This document shows, piece after piece, positions 11,589-22,289 of a DNA stretch of 64,000 nucleotides. Source of the DNA: Diplolepis rosae (Eukaryota > Arthropoda > Insecta > Hymenoptera > Diplolepididae). The stretch's first letter is position 1; each line of letters opens with the position of its first letter. The stretch lies in the NCBI GenBank assembly GCA_030998225.1, contig JAPYXD010000680.1, forward strand, positions 5,208,001 to 5,272,000. The letters run 5' to 3'. The notes below the pieces were generated by a model, which saw only the letters and a list, made by a program, of their open reading frames with translations, was not told the origin of the DNA and did no database searches. A program made the position numbers and the translations under genes.

Positions 11589-13300
11589 CATTTTTTTCAG
11601 TCTATCAGATACGATAAAAATACTTATCCCTATTCTAAGATTAAAATATAGTACACGTGACCATACAGATATTTTAACCAGTATAATGCCAATAGTAAAC
11701 CTACTTGCATTATAATCCGTACATTATTTTATTCAAATGTTGGATATTATAAAAAAAATAAAGGTGCAAAATTTCGCGGAAAGTAAAACTTCAATCTGGC
11801 TGAACCTAACTAAAGTCCTTAAGAATGTTAAAGTTGATGGCCAGCATTAATTAAAAGTCTCATCTCCGTTTATTTTCCTTCAGAAGAAGCACGTCAATTA
11901 TACCTACCAGTTCACGTCCGAGTTATAAGTTCAGGTCGGAACTTAGTAGATAGGCCAAGAAAGAGGAGTTTCAAGGACGTTTCTGGGCGTGGAAGAATCG
12001 CTACCCACACACTCTTATAAATGCACATGCAGCACATGTACCAACTGACTGCGTCTCTTTTGGCCATGTCTTCTTCCTCTTTACTTTTCCTCTTGCTATC
12101 TCCAAGCTTCGTAAAGGGTTTTGGTTTGGCTCTCTCCGGGCCATTTATTTTTTCTGCTGAACCACCTCCAGGGCTATCCAAATGACGGCCTGACGGGCGT
12201 GGAGGTACTGCCTATTGTTTTAACAGGTTCGCTTAAATTGAAGCCCCAAGCTATTCGCGGAGAACGTTAACCGAATATCTTCTTCTTAAAGTCGTAAGAA
12301 GTTTTCTTTAAAATTCTTTCAAATCAAAGTTTCAAACCCTTCTTTCAAGTTTTGAGATTTATAAACTTGACAGAATTCTTGATATATAATATTATATTGT
12401 GCATGATTTTATGCATTTAATAATATGGGGGGTATCCAAAAATGAGGCATATTTATATTTAGAATAGCATGTATGGTATACAAAATTCGATTTAATATCT
12501 TCCCCTTTCTTCTTTACTTTCTTTCGTATTCTTCAGTAAGAGGCACGCACCTGGTTGAAACATTGGCGCGCTCGACTTGATTATATTATAGAAGTAAAAA
12601 GAGACTCACTCTCTATCTTCCTCTCTCCTTCTTTTTCTTGCCGTCGAACATGGAACAAAAACTCTAATCGAACTTTTCGAACTTCAGCGTTGTTTTATTG
12701 GAATTTTTATCACTCGATCCTTTCCGTTACACCATAACCGCTTGCTTACTTATATTTTGACTCCAGTCATTAAAGAATGGGCGTCTCCGGCAACGATATT
12801 TATTTATTATTTTACCCTTTTTATCCTTTTCTGCTTTCAAAATTAGCAAGAAAAATTCACTAAAAATTGAGGAACGGACAAATTGATTCCGACATCTCTC
12901 CTTTTTTTAAAGATACAACAAATCTTATTTTGAACGACGGAAGGCAAACTAATTAATCAAACTTGACAGCATGAAACAACAGTTTCTGAATCTGCCATCC
13001 AGTCATCGAATTCAGAGGATTTTTTTCACGGTGCTTCTGAGTGACTTTTGAGTCGAGCTCACTGAAAAATAAATAAAGTCACCATAACTAAATAGTTTTG
13101 TTAACATTAATGAAATTTAGTTGTAATTATGAAAAAAATCCTTGGTGCAACAAAAATCTTTAATTTTTTAAATAAATCATTTTGTTTGAACCTGTGGTTA
13201 AGTCTTCCAAATAATAATATATATAAAAATAAATAATAATAATAAATAAAATAATAATTTTGTGAATTAGATTGGTTCAGTTTTGGAATTTTCTCACTAT
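11589..13300. other. No gene recognised; two balanced islands
   Basis: A 190-bp satellite scrap lies near 11640-11720 (GTGACCATACAGATATTTTA, CCAGTATAATGCC). 11900-12240 and 12500-12740 are GC-richer. The rest is AT-rich with TAATAA runs near 13220-13250. Confidence 0.4.
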
Positions 13301-13316
13301 CTAAATCGAAAGCTTC

Positions 13317-13765
13317 CTTTCTAAACCTGAATCAGTGAACGGCTACTGATTCGTAGTGACTATTCACTGATGTCAGCATCTATGAGTTTTTAATTGAGAA
13401 TCAGTAAAATTCGACTGATGAATCACTGAAATAGATTAAACTTTCTTATTTAATCAGTGAAATCTTCAGGTGGGAATAATAAAACCAGAAATATATTTTA
13501 ACGATCGATGAACTCGTTTATTTTAGGTTAAACAACACTAACAAGAAATTACGTAATTATTATTGTGTATAATTATATTATGTATAATTAAAAATTAAAG
13601 ATCCATCGTAATGTGTAGATGAAACTTTTGAATTCCTGAATTTAAAAGTTATGTTCACGGGGCGCGTTCACTGATTCCTCAGTAAAATCCAGGACACTGA
13701 TTCACCAGTTAATATATTTTCACTGATGTAATCAGTGAATATTTAATTGATTCACGTTTAGAGAG
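13317..13765. mobile_element. CTCTAAA-type MITE inside a SINE tail
   Basis: The ends are CTTTCTAAACCTGAATCAGT at the left and ACGTTTAGAGAG at the right, inverted. The interior is dense in CACTGATTC words. The flanks are TCGAAAGCTTC before and TCTTTTTCCACAGAAAGATT after. These are adjacent parts of the SINE tail in other copies, so the MITE jumped into a SINE. Related complete copies are at 19253 and 25154. Confidence 0.75.
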
Positions 13766-13816
13766 TCTTTTTCCACAGAAAGATTTCAAATTCTTTTAAA
13801 TATTACAATATTGTGC

Positions 13817-14039
13817 ACGGAGAAAAAAAATTGTTGTATTAACCAACCAGATTGTTGATATAGAACTGACAAAACTTTTTTGCGTTCCCAAGAAATTTTC
13901 AGTTTTACCAACAAATCTATTTGTTGAACCAACAAAGGAGTTTGTTATTGCTTTTTGCTTGACAAAACTTTTTGTAAGGAGCACTAAAATTTTGTTGAGA
14001 CGGCAAAAAAAAGTTTGTCAGTTCTATATTTTTCTCCGT
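13817..14039. mobile_element. ACGGAGAAAAA MITE, 223 bp
   Basis: The terminal inverted repeat is ACGGAGAAAAA with TTTTTCTCCGT. Internal arms also pair: ATAGAACTGACAAAACTTTT against AAAGTTTGTCAGTTCTAT. Short runs such as ACCAACAAATCTATTTGTTG give further small hairpins. No coding capacity. A lone ACGGAGAAAAA end near 37982 may belong to the same family. Confidence 0.75.
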
Positions 14040-14990
14040 CTGATTAAACAGAAATTTCTATAACAGTAAGATCAATATTGTGATTCAGAATGGAATAATA
14101 TAATTATTTTAAAAATAATCTGTGATTTAAAGAGTATAGGCGATAAATAACTAATTTTTTATCTGCAGCATTAATTTAGGTTTTTTCACATGATTTTGAC
14201 GATACTCCCTTTTTGAACACGTAATAATTTTAATAAGCAATAATTTAAAAGTCAGTTGTGACTTGATTTTCATAACATCGTTAATACGTAACATTGAACT
14301 ATAGCTATCACTTAAAATATCAAGAGAGTATAAAGAAGAAGAACCGCCTCTTGTTTAATGCGTTAAGTTCTGTCTTGAAAAGTATATATGAAACCCTTAC
14401 TTTATTTTTATGGGGGTTTGAAACTATTACGATAATTAAAAAAGTACATAAATCATAGTCGACTTATTTTAAGCTGACCTGGAAAATAAAATAAGCTTGA
14501 CCTGGAAAAACTTCGAAAAACCTGGTAATGATCTAGAATTTGAAATCGATCAATAAATTGCCATCTTGATCTAACCTTCTTTTATCAAAGCGATATATCA
14601 ATAAAATAAAATTTTTACAATCGTAGCATCCTTACATTATTTTCAGCAGATATGGAATAAAATTTTAAAAATGTTCTTAACGGTCGATTTCTATTCAGAA
14701 TCTCTTCCGAAATTTCTACATAGGAAGTGATGACCTGCAACAATACAAAACAAATTAAATACTAAACTTGAAAAGAATATTGTGGAACGTTGGTATGAAT
14801 TATAGTAAAATTTTCTGTAAACTATGCCAAAGTTTCATATAATTTTTTAAAAGTAATTGCAAAAAGTGCACTGAATTTTCTGAAATTTTTCCTAATATTA
14901 CGAAACTCAACTGAATTTACATAAAATGTATCTTAAAACCACCGAACTGTAACATAATTAATATGAAATTTATCATAATATCACTCTCTA
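14040..14990. other. AT-rich, nothing recognised
   Basis: No gene, transposon end or RNA gene identified. Confidence 0.45.
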
Positions 14991-14993
14991 AAC

Positions 14994-15262
14994 CTGAATC
15001 AGTGAACGGCCACTGATTCGCAGTGACTATTCACCAATGGCAGCAACTATATGTCTTTCACTGAGAATCAGTAAAATTCGACTGACGAATCAGTGAAATC
15101 TTCTGGTGGGAATAATAAAACCAGCAATATATTTTAACGATTGATGAATTCGTTTATTTTAGGTTAAGCAACTAAAAAGAAATTACGTAATTATTATTAT
15201 ATATTTAAAAGATCGATTAAGCAGTAACGTGTAGATGAAACTTTCGAATTCAAAAGTTATGT
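14994..15262. mobile_element. CTCTAAA-type MITE, right end lost
   Basis: It starts CTCTCTAAACCTGAATCAGT and follows the copy at 13317 closely through GGTGGGAATAATAAAACCAG, GTTTATTTTAGGTTAA and GTGTAGATGAAAC. It breaks off around TTATGTTCACG. The left TA is changed to CA. Confidence 0.7.
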
Positions 15263-16430
15263 TCACGTGTTTCGGGAAATTACGGTTGAAATTTTTATCA
15301 GTATACTTTAGTAAAAATTCATATAAAAAGTTTCTCCGTTTGCATCATAAATTTTTTTGTCGAGACTACCAAATTTTTGATAGCACAACTAAACACTTTT
15401 CTCAGTGCGGAAGGTTTAGAACTGTTTAATTCAGATGGAATCTATAATTCTACTGTAATTTCTCTCTCTCTCTCACTTATGCAGTATTTTTCTGTCATGT
15501 CATACACCTTCTATCAGTGGATCCAGGTGCAGCCACCGACAAGAGAAGAGGCTTGGCGGATGAAAAGAAAGAGAACCTTCGCGGGGTCCCTTAATGCATC
15601 GTGACTGGTTCTTTACGGTGGTTACTCGGCTCCTAATTATCTTTTGTAAACGAGCACACGAGTTTGCTCTCGTACTCTGGCATGGCCATAGTTACACGTT
15701 TGCAACGAGCATTTTGTGTCTCGTCTCGTTCCATTTAATTTCGTCTCGGTTTGTATCATTTCACCCTGCCTCGTATCCACGTCCTTTCCAAAGTCAAGCA
15801 CCCTCCCCTTTTCATAGAGTCGATGTTTCACGTTTAAATATTAATTATGTATGCCTGACGGTGTACCGAGCTGCACACGCACTGTCTTGTATATAGATTA
15901 TAGACTCGTGTGCGCGAAGGATTCGCACAAATGCATTCATCCCTTCTCTCCCCCAACCGGCACCTCTCCACCAACCTTCTTCCTTTCCTTCAAGGATGTA
16001 TGTAAGGTCCGATGCACTTGTAAGCTAAACCACAGGGGGTACTTCTTTCATTTCTCTTTCTTTCTTTCGCTCATTCCTTACGTCCTCTCTTTTCTTGCAA
16101 ACTTCTTCTTCCCCTTCAAAGCCAAATTTACACTCGACGAGGCATCGCTTTCTATTATTTTATCAACGCCGAATATCTAAGTGTGCTGATGTCATGCTGT
16201 TTTAGTAAGTAATGTATGCTAATTATTGGACCTATTGTTTTACCAACATCATAGCTTCCCAAAATTATCCAAAAATTTGTATTCAAATATTAACTGAGTG
16301 TTTTACAACTGTAAATTTCGGGGAAAAGGACAGAAATGGAAACGAAAAAACAAATTGATTATTGAAATTGTAATACACAAATGATTTTAAATTCGAGGCG
16401 TCCGGAGAAAAATAATTATTACTGTGTATC
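15263..16430. other. GC-richer island
   Basis: 15440-16170 has balanced composition with CT-rich stretches (TCTCTCTCTCTC near 15463). Several overlapping open frames occur on both strands but none has a recognisable domain. I see no splice-site-bounded exon that I can defend. Confidence 0.4.
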
Positions 16431-16439
16431 ATCTTGGAA

Positions 16440-17300
16440 ATTTAATCATGGATTTGCAATTTTAAGTTTTGAGGTTCAGGATCCAGATATTAAAGCGTAC
16501 AAAATAGATACCAAGATTATGTATCCAGATCTTTACTTTAAAGTTAATTTTCTGAGGTATGTGCCTAGATAATAAACCGTACAATCTAGATATCAACTTT
16601 TAATACTCTAGGTCATGCATTTAGGTATTTAAACCGATCTCAGATCGCTATATCTATAATAGAAATGATCCTAGATATTGAGTTCTGATATTTTTTATGT
16701 TTGAATCTCAACATATAGATTGTACGTCCTTATATCTAGATATTTAACTATAATATTCCAGATCTTTAATTTCATAGTTCGAAGAAATCTGATCTTAGAT
16801 ATTAATTTTTAATATTCTGGTTATTGACAATTAAAATTTGTATAGTACGGCCATATATGTAGATAATTAGCCCTCCTATTTGAATTTAAATCAGTGAAGT
16901 ACGCTACAAATTAGTGAATATACACTCATTCGAAGTTTTAAGTTTACTGTTGCATACTTCAAGCCGTATACTTATAACTGTTAATCAGTGTATATCCACT
17001 ATTTTGCAGCAAGTTTTACTGATTTTATATTTATACTATTTATATTTATATACTGATTATATATTCATTGTAATATCTAGACATTCAGCTGCAATATCTG
17101 AGATATTACAACATGCAGAAATGAATATCTTAGATATTAAAGCTATAGATATTATAGCTGAATAATTAAAACGTTGAATATCTAGATATTAATCCTGAAT
17201 ATCCATATTTTTATTCGTGTAATGTGTTAGATTGCCATTCCATAACTGAGAAAAAATTATCTCAAATTCGAAGTGACATTTTGCCATTCGAAGTCAAAAT
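16440..17300. repeat. Cluster of ATATCTAGATAT palindromes, part 1
   Basis: Many short palindromes of the type ATATCTAGATAT, ATCTTAGATATTA and AATATCTGAGATATT are scattered through the stretch (for example around 16585, 16670, 16730, 16795, 17080-17200). They are not in a fixed register, so this is neither a simple satellite nor a single hairpin. Confidence 0.6.
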
Positions 17301-17314
17301 ATAAAAACCAAAAC

Positions 17315-17501
17315 CGAGGGGCCGTTTACTCAAAATCGATTCTACGTGAGCATATAATTATTCCATTAAATAGCTCACGCTCGAGCGTGCAGTGATTCTT
17401 GGCGATCCTGAATGATTCCCGGTGATTCTTCTGAATCTCACTGATTCTGAATCGATTATAAGTATGGAAAATCATTGATTCTTCCAGTGAACGGCCCCTC
17501 G
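17315..17501. mobile_element. hAT-type MITE, 187 bp, 8-bp duplication
   Basis: The ends are perfectly inverted: CGAGGGGCCGTTTAC at the left, with GTGAACGGCCCCTCG at the right. Identical 8-bp flanks ACCAAAAC lie at 17307-17314 and 17502-17509. An 8-bp target-site duplication is the hallmark of hAT-superfamily transposition. The interior has GATTC words and no coding potential. Confidence 0.85.
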
Positions 17502-17519
17502 ACCAAAACCATAAACAAA

Positions 17520-17830
17520 AATATCAATATCTTAGATATTGCAGATAAATACCTAGATATTAATTCTGAATATCCCTTTTTCTTCATTTACAATCTTAAT
17601 TCTTCCCCAAATTTTAAATACAATTGTTTTCCAAAATACAGAAAGAAAATCAGTATATCTGAATTAATTATTATCTGGATACTGAACTACATAAGAAATA
17701 AGCATCTTATATATTTAGTTGTAATATCCAGATATTCAGCTCTAGTATCTAAGATATGAATATCTTCATATTATAGTATCTTAGATATTACAGCTGAATA
17801 TCTAGATATTACAACTGAATACTTGTATAA
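17520..17830. repeat. Cluster of ATATCTAGATAT palindromes, part 2
   Basis: It continues the cluster on the other side of the hAT MITE with ATATCTTAGATATTGCAG, ATATCCAGATATTCAGCT, TATCTTAGATATTACAGC and ATATCTAGATATTACAAC. AGCTGAATATC alternates with the palindromes. The MITE splits a once continuous cluster. Confidence 0.6.
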
Positions 17831-19188
17831 GAATCCTGTCTTTGCCTTCCTTGGAATCTATTTATTTATAATTTTTTACTTATTCAAGTTCCTTTGATAG
17901 CAGGATTTCTAATCGAACTAATTTCTCATTGGAATCTGATAACTCAAAATCGTCAGAAAATCTACTAACTAGCATTAGCAAATTAAAATAATAAATTCAA
18001 GTATTTTTTAAAATCCCAAAAAGAAATTTCATCAATTTCGAGAAACAATTTTAAATTTCACACCATTGGGTTGCAACTAATGTGTCAAATTTTTCAGGAA
18101 TTCTCTAGATAACAATTAGTAGATACTCTAATAACCCTTTCACTAAACTTCTTACAGGAAATAATATTTTTCATCGTCCATGTCTTTTAACGTACCAATA
18201 AACTGTAATTGCTCAATCCAAACACTTTCTACATAGGTATGATCTTAGCTTTATGGGTCTTGATAAAGGACCAGAATCTGTTGCGGTATTGCTCAAGGAT
18301 AAGGAGAATTGCAGCAAAATGGTGAAGAGGGGGGTGACGTGGCTTCTGTGCAGAGGCTCGTAAATGTACGCAATCGTGTGCATGAAGCAAGATATGTAAA
18401 TGCAGCATAAGCAATTTGTCCCCGCGGTTGGTCTCAGCTACAGTCGGAAACTTTCGTTTACCAACCCTAAACGTTCTAACCAATGAAGAAGCTATTATAA
18501 GCATATGGGGTTTCCATTGCCTGAGATAGGTAAACAAAATGGCCACATCTGCATGCCATATGTCCTTCTTAAAGCGCCTTGGAGATGCGTTTCCGTGACA
18601 CTATTTAGTGCCCCGACAACCCTTCCTACCATTTCTGTCTCTGCAGTGACAGAAATTGTATGCTAATTAGGAGAAGAGTGCCGCGAGATCAGCGACCGCG
18701 CAACAGTGCACCTAGCATGCACTACACATTACTTGTTGCTCCTATCCTCTTCGTTTCTCTTTGTCTTCACTTATTTTCTTTTTTTTCCTCCACCCCACGA
18801 ATCGTTCCTTAACTCATTATCTCAATAGAATAGAACTTGACTATCTCAGCTATTCAATTCCTTTTTCCAATCTTATCAAAGTCCTCATCTTATGATGGAA
18901 TAAAAGTTGCATCAAATTAAGCATTGCTGCAATTTCTGACTCAAATGAAATATCATCCCTGTGGAATATTAATCATGTTTGATTGGCATCCCTGTAATTT
19001 ATTGCATGAGCGGTAGACACTGTTGAACATTTTTGTATAAAATTTATTATAAAAGTGTATGAAGTCTTTTGCATATACATTATACAGGATATGTGAAATT
19101 TAATATACGCAATTATGAATTTTAATATGTATTAGTGTCGATAAAACAGAATTTTTTCGTGATTCTTTGATAACGGGTTTTAAATCAA
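17831..19188. other. Unique-looking DNA with a balanced island
   Basis: 17831-18230 is AT-rich. 18230-18800 is GC-richer and looks unique, with no identifiable coding sequence. 18900-19188 is AT-rich; its last part (GTATAAAATTTATTATAAAA through GATTCTTTGATAAC) has a relative at about 58310-58720. Confidence 0.4.
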
Positions 19189-19252
19189 TTAAAGGGCATG
19201 TGATGCTTAGGAAATTAGCAAAATTGATTGATTTTAGTTTTTTACATGTTTA

Positions 19253-19420
19253 CTCTCTAAATTTGAATCAGTCAAAATCTACTGATTATCAGTGAAATTT
19301 GACTGATTCAAATAGCTAAAAAGAGGTTACTGTAAATCAGTCAAATTTCACTGATGAATCAGTGAAAAGGCAAATCATTGATTCAATCAGTGAAAATTTC
19401 ACTGATTCAGATTTAGAGAG
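19253..19420. mobile_element. CTCTAAA-type MITE, 168 bp, intact
   Basis: The ends are CTCTCTAAATTTGAATCAGT at the left, with CTGATTCAGATTTAGAGAG at the right. TA flanks both sides (19251-19252, 19421-19422). The interior is a chain of TCAGTGAAATTTGACTGATT-like words that pair with one another. The TA duplication suggests a Tc1/mariner-type mobiliser. Confidence 0.85.
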
Positions 19421-19462
19421 TATGTTCAAAGTAAAATAAATGAAATTTTGAAATTAATCATT

Positions 19463-19770
19463 GAGTTTGAAATTTTTGTCACTGCCTACATTATCGGAGG
19501 ACCACAAGTCGCCTATCAGATAGGATACGTTGTCGACAGGTATCCACAAAAATTTCAAACTTAACTAATTAATTTGAAAATCATTTACAGCCGCAAGGCA
19601 AAGGCACTAGGCGATATAAGGAGGTCTTCCTGTGGAGAAGGAGATGTCGGACGCCTGTGTAGCTCAGTGGTTAGAGCATTCGACCGGCAATTGGAAGACC
19701 TGGGCTCGAATCCCAGCGCAGTCGAAAGCCTCTTTTTTTCCACAGAAAGATTTTCAAATTCTTTAATATT
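19463..19770 (+). repeat. tRNA-derived SINE, most complete copy
   Basis: In order: a 110-bp module bounded by GTTTGAAATTTT and AAAATTTCAAAC, the ACAGCCGCAAGGC lead, the GGAGGTCTTCCTGTGGAGAA stretch, the tRNA-like head (19653-19728) and a tail with a T-run, CCACAGAAAGATTTTCAAAT and CTTTAATATT. Relatives lie at 10.5, 13.3/13.77, 38.7, 43.4, 58.9 and 59.2 kb. Placing a tRNA-like unit in the middle rather than at the extreme 5' end is unusual. The outer module may be a separate insertion. Confidence 0.75.
19653..19728 (+). tRNA. tRNA-like region of a SINE (not a functional tRNA gene)
   Basis: The A-box-like TAGCTCAGTGGTTAGAGC and B-box-like GGCTCGAATCC are correctly spaced. The T arm TGGGCTCGAATCCCA is perfect. 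In other copies the anticodon stem reads TTCGA/TCGAA around a CCGGCAA loop, giving a GGC (Ala-type) anticodon, but the normal U before the anticodon is C. The acceptor stem does not close and there is no CCA context. This is a pol III promoter remnant. Confidence 0.7.
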
Positions 19771-20196
19771 AATGAAATTTTCTTTCCGAAATTTGAAATA
19801 TATCGGAGAAGATAAAAACGAACGTAGATGGACTACTTTTGGTTTAGTAAATGGAAAAAAGTTTAATTGTAGCAAAATCTATCGGAAATTTGTTTTCCAT
19901 TATCAAAACTATCATTCTACCATTTCCCGAAATCTAAAAACAAAATTCTATTTAATTTGAAAGTAAACATGTAGAAACTGGACGAAAGTGCTCAAATTAA
20001 TTTCAAATCAATTTAATCACCAACATTACCTACTTTTAAAGTGACATGGTTGATAACATGTCTGCTATTATATTGACCCATAATTCATAGAATTTTTTGT
20101 TCATTTCTCGTTATTTTGGCATAGGGTCAGATTCTTTTTATTTCCTTCGAATAAAATTTTCACTATTACATATAAAAATACTCAAAAAGAAAGCAA

Positions 20197-20237
20197 GGCA
20201 AACGTTTCGGCCACATATGGGGGCCCTCTTCAGTGCC
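20197..20237 (-). ncRNA. Hammerhead-ribozyme-like motif 1
   Basis: On the minus strand: GGCA, then CTGAAGA, a stem II GGCC/GGCC with a 9-base loop, GAAAC, GTT, then TGCC. GGCA pairs with TGCC as stem I. CTGAAGA fits the invariant CUGANGA, and GAAA fits the second conserved block. An extra G precedes stem II. Stem III would be the self-complementary ACGU and has no loop, so activity would need two molecules. Cleavage would be after GUU. Confidence 0.5.
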
Positions 20238-20407
20238 ATAAATTCAAAGATTAATTTAAAATTTCTGTAAAACATTAGAATATAGGAAATAATGAAATTG
20301 AGGATTATCATAGAATTCAAAAACTTATCTCAAAGCTTGCAATTCAAAATGAAGTAGTCCAGTATGCAGCATCACGATTAGAAAAAATATATAGAGTTCA
20401 CTGTGAA

Positions 20408-20656
20408 TAAAAAACCGGATAAAAAATAAACCGGGAAACATAAAAAAATTTCCACACGAACCGACCGCAATTTAAAAAAATTTTTATTAAAAAAAGAATG
20501 CCAAATTGCTCATCAATGGCAGAACGCGAACAAAACCGGATAACAAATAAACCGGGAAACATAAAAAAAATTTCTCCACACGAACCGACCGCAATTTAAA
20601 AAAATTTTTATTAAAAAAGGATGCCAAATCGCTCATCAATGGCAGAACGCGAACAA
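20408..20656. repeat. Direct duplication, about 125 bp
   Basis: The segment starting AAAACCGGATA and ending CAGAACGCGAAC occurs twice in a row, with a few changes (AAAAAATAAACC versus ACAAATAAACC). The first copy overlaps the inner end of the foldback arm; the second lies in the spacer. Confidence 0.8.
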
Positions 20657-21294
20657 GGTTTACATTTTTAAACTTTTCGTGAAGACTTTGTTACCGGAGT
20701 CTCTCACAGAATGATCTGAACTGTTTTAAAAACCGACTCAAGACATGTGGCTTTGCTGACCGAAAATTTTTTTTATATAAGAAATCTTGAGAGGTTCTTT
20801 TGCTCCTTGAAGAAGACTATTGTCCTATACCTAGTAAAGAAATTCGAAACGTTTATGGTGATTTTCACGAGTGGACGAAGGCGTGTATTTTTCAAGAAAC
20901 GATTTTTTTTATATCAGCTTCACGGACAATCCATTTAACATTGAATTTGCAAGCAAGGCATTACAGAAACATAAATTATTATAATATCTAGACATGTACT
21001 TTTACTCAATACTATTTGAGTATGTTAAGCAATAAATAAAAAGAAAAGAAATTTTTTTAAATTGCGGTCGGTTCGTGTGGAAATTTTTTTATGTTTTCCG
21101 GTTTATTTTTTATCCGGTTTTTTATTCACAGTGAACTCTATATATTTTTTCTAATCGTGATGCTGCATACTGGACTACTTCATTTTGAATTGCAAGCTTT
21201 GAGATAAGTTTTTGAATTCTATGATAATCCTTAATTTCATTATCTCCTATATTCTAATGTTTTACAGAAATTTTGAATTAATCTTTGAATTTAT

Positions 21295-21335
21295 GGCACT
21301 GAAGAGGGCCCCCATATGTGGCCGAAACGTTTGCC
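21295..21335 (+). ncRNA. Hammerhead-ribozyme-like motif 2
   Basis: This is the inverted partner of motif 1, identical in the core: stem I GGCA/TGCC, CTGAAGA, GGCC/GGCC stem II, GAAAC, GTT. About 60 bases downstream the copy reaches CTGACCC followed by an A-rich stretch. A GACCC word downstream is shared with the motifs at 32483 and 59815, and in a GACCCT form at 58597. Confidence 0.5.
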
Positions 21336-21433
21336 TTGCTTTCTTTTTGAGTATTTTTATATGTAATAGTGAAAATTTTATTCGAAGGAAATAAAAAGAA
21401 TCTGACCCTATGCCAAAATAACGAGAAATGAAC

Positions 21434-22280
21434 ATTACCTACTTTGTTTGTTAATTATGATTAAATTCTTATTGGTTAAGTAAACTAATTTCTCAAATAC
21501 TTGGATATCTCAAATAATTTGAAAATGAATGTTTTATTTATATGGAAGAAAATTAAATTATGCGAGTTGTTAATTTTGGTATATTGAATAAAATACACCA
21601 GTATATTAAGTCTAATAACCAGTGTAATCTCTCACAAATAACATGAAGAGATATTCATTAAATTACATATACAAATCTACATACAATTTAATAAAATTTC
21701 TAATAGTGCAGTTTCCCAAATTGAGTCGAGGGGTCTAGTTTGTAGGAGGGATCGATAAATTTAAGTTTTGACTATGTAATTAAATAAATTAAAAAGTCTG
21801 ATGGACTAAATTTGGAATATGGTGGGATGAGAATGGACCTAAATGTAGAAAGGTTGAGAAAGGGCGGTATTCGAATTCGTGTGCAGAGATGCCAAAAAAG
21901 AGAGCAGGGAAAAAAATGAGATGGAGGGCCATTGGCTCGCTGACCTCTTGCCTGGCCTCGGACGCCTCCTCAACGACGAGTTTAACCGCTGTTGGTATAG
22001 CACCGTGACGGTTATGGTCGCAACGAGAAGCCGCTCCCGGATATATTTAATTAGTCCTTCGGTACTACCGTGACTCGTCCATATGTCCAAGAGAACGGTC
22101 CCTTACCTGACTTCGATTCGTAACAATACATTGAAATGTAGCTGCTGAAGCTTCATTTTCCCAAGACCTTACTATTGAATACTTTTCAATGATCCTCATA
22201 ATTAACCTGAATTATCAAACTCTCTTAATAATAATTTGGGGACTATCATATTCTTTTTCGAATCTCTATAAGATTTTATT
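21434..22280. other. Mostly AT-rich with a balanced island
   Basis: 21830-22110 is GC-richer and unique-looking. No gene recognised. Confidence 0.4.
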
Positions 22281-22289
22281 GTCATAGGG

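Larger units (their letters stand above)
19193..20010. mobile_element. TTAA-target GGGCATGTGAT element with two nested insertions
   Basis: It starts after TTAA (19189-19192) with AGGGCATGTGATGCTTAGGA, matching the complete 351-bp element at 32906-33256. Its body is split first by the CTCTAAA MITE (19253-19420) and then by a SINE (about 19463-19770). It resumes with GATAAAAACGAACGTAGATG and ends near the ACATGTAGAAAC arm. The final right terminus is not clean. Confidence 0.72.
20099..21433. mobile_element. Large foldback with a hammerhead-like motif in each arm
   Basis: Two arms of about 385 bp (20099-20485 and 21050-21433) are near-identical inverted copies. The outer ends are GTTCATTTCTCGTTATTTTG and its complement. 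Each arm carries the GAAGAGGGCC and CGAAACGTTTGCC motif, listed separately as hammerhead-like. The 565-bp spacer contains a direct duplication (20408-20656) and a stretch at about 20690-20990 with no recognisable protein. The arms resemble solo terminal repeats of a Penelope-like element in head-out orientation (inference), but no reverse transcriptase was found. Confidence 0.7.

Noticed and set aside
16440..17830. Origin of replication or centromeric satellite
   Set aside because: Palindrome clustering alone does not show either; there is no regular monomer and no supporting context.
19653..19728. Functional tRNA-Ala gene
   Set aside because: The acceptor stem does not pair, the base before the anticodon is wrong, and the same unit is repeated with SINE flanks and tail.
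20138..21394. Two identical 60-codon frames on opposite strands
   Set aside because: They are simply the two arms of the foldback at 20099-21433 and overlap the hammerhead-like motif. No coding signature.
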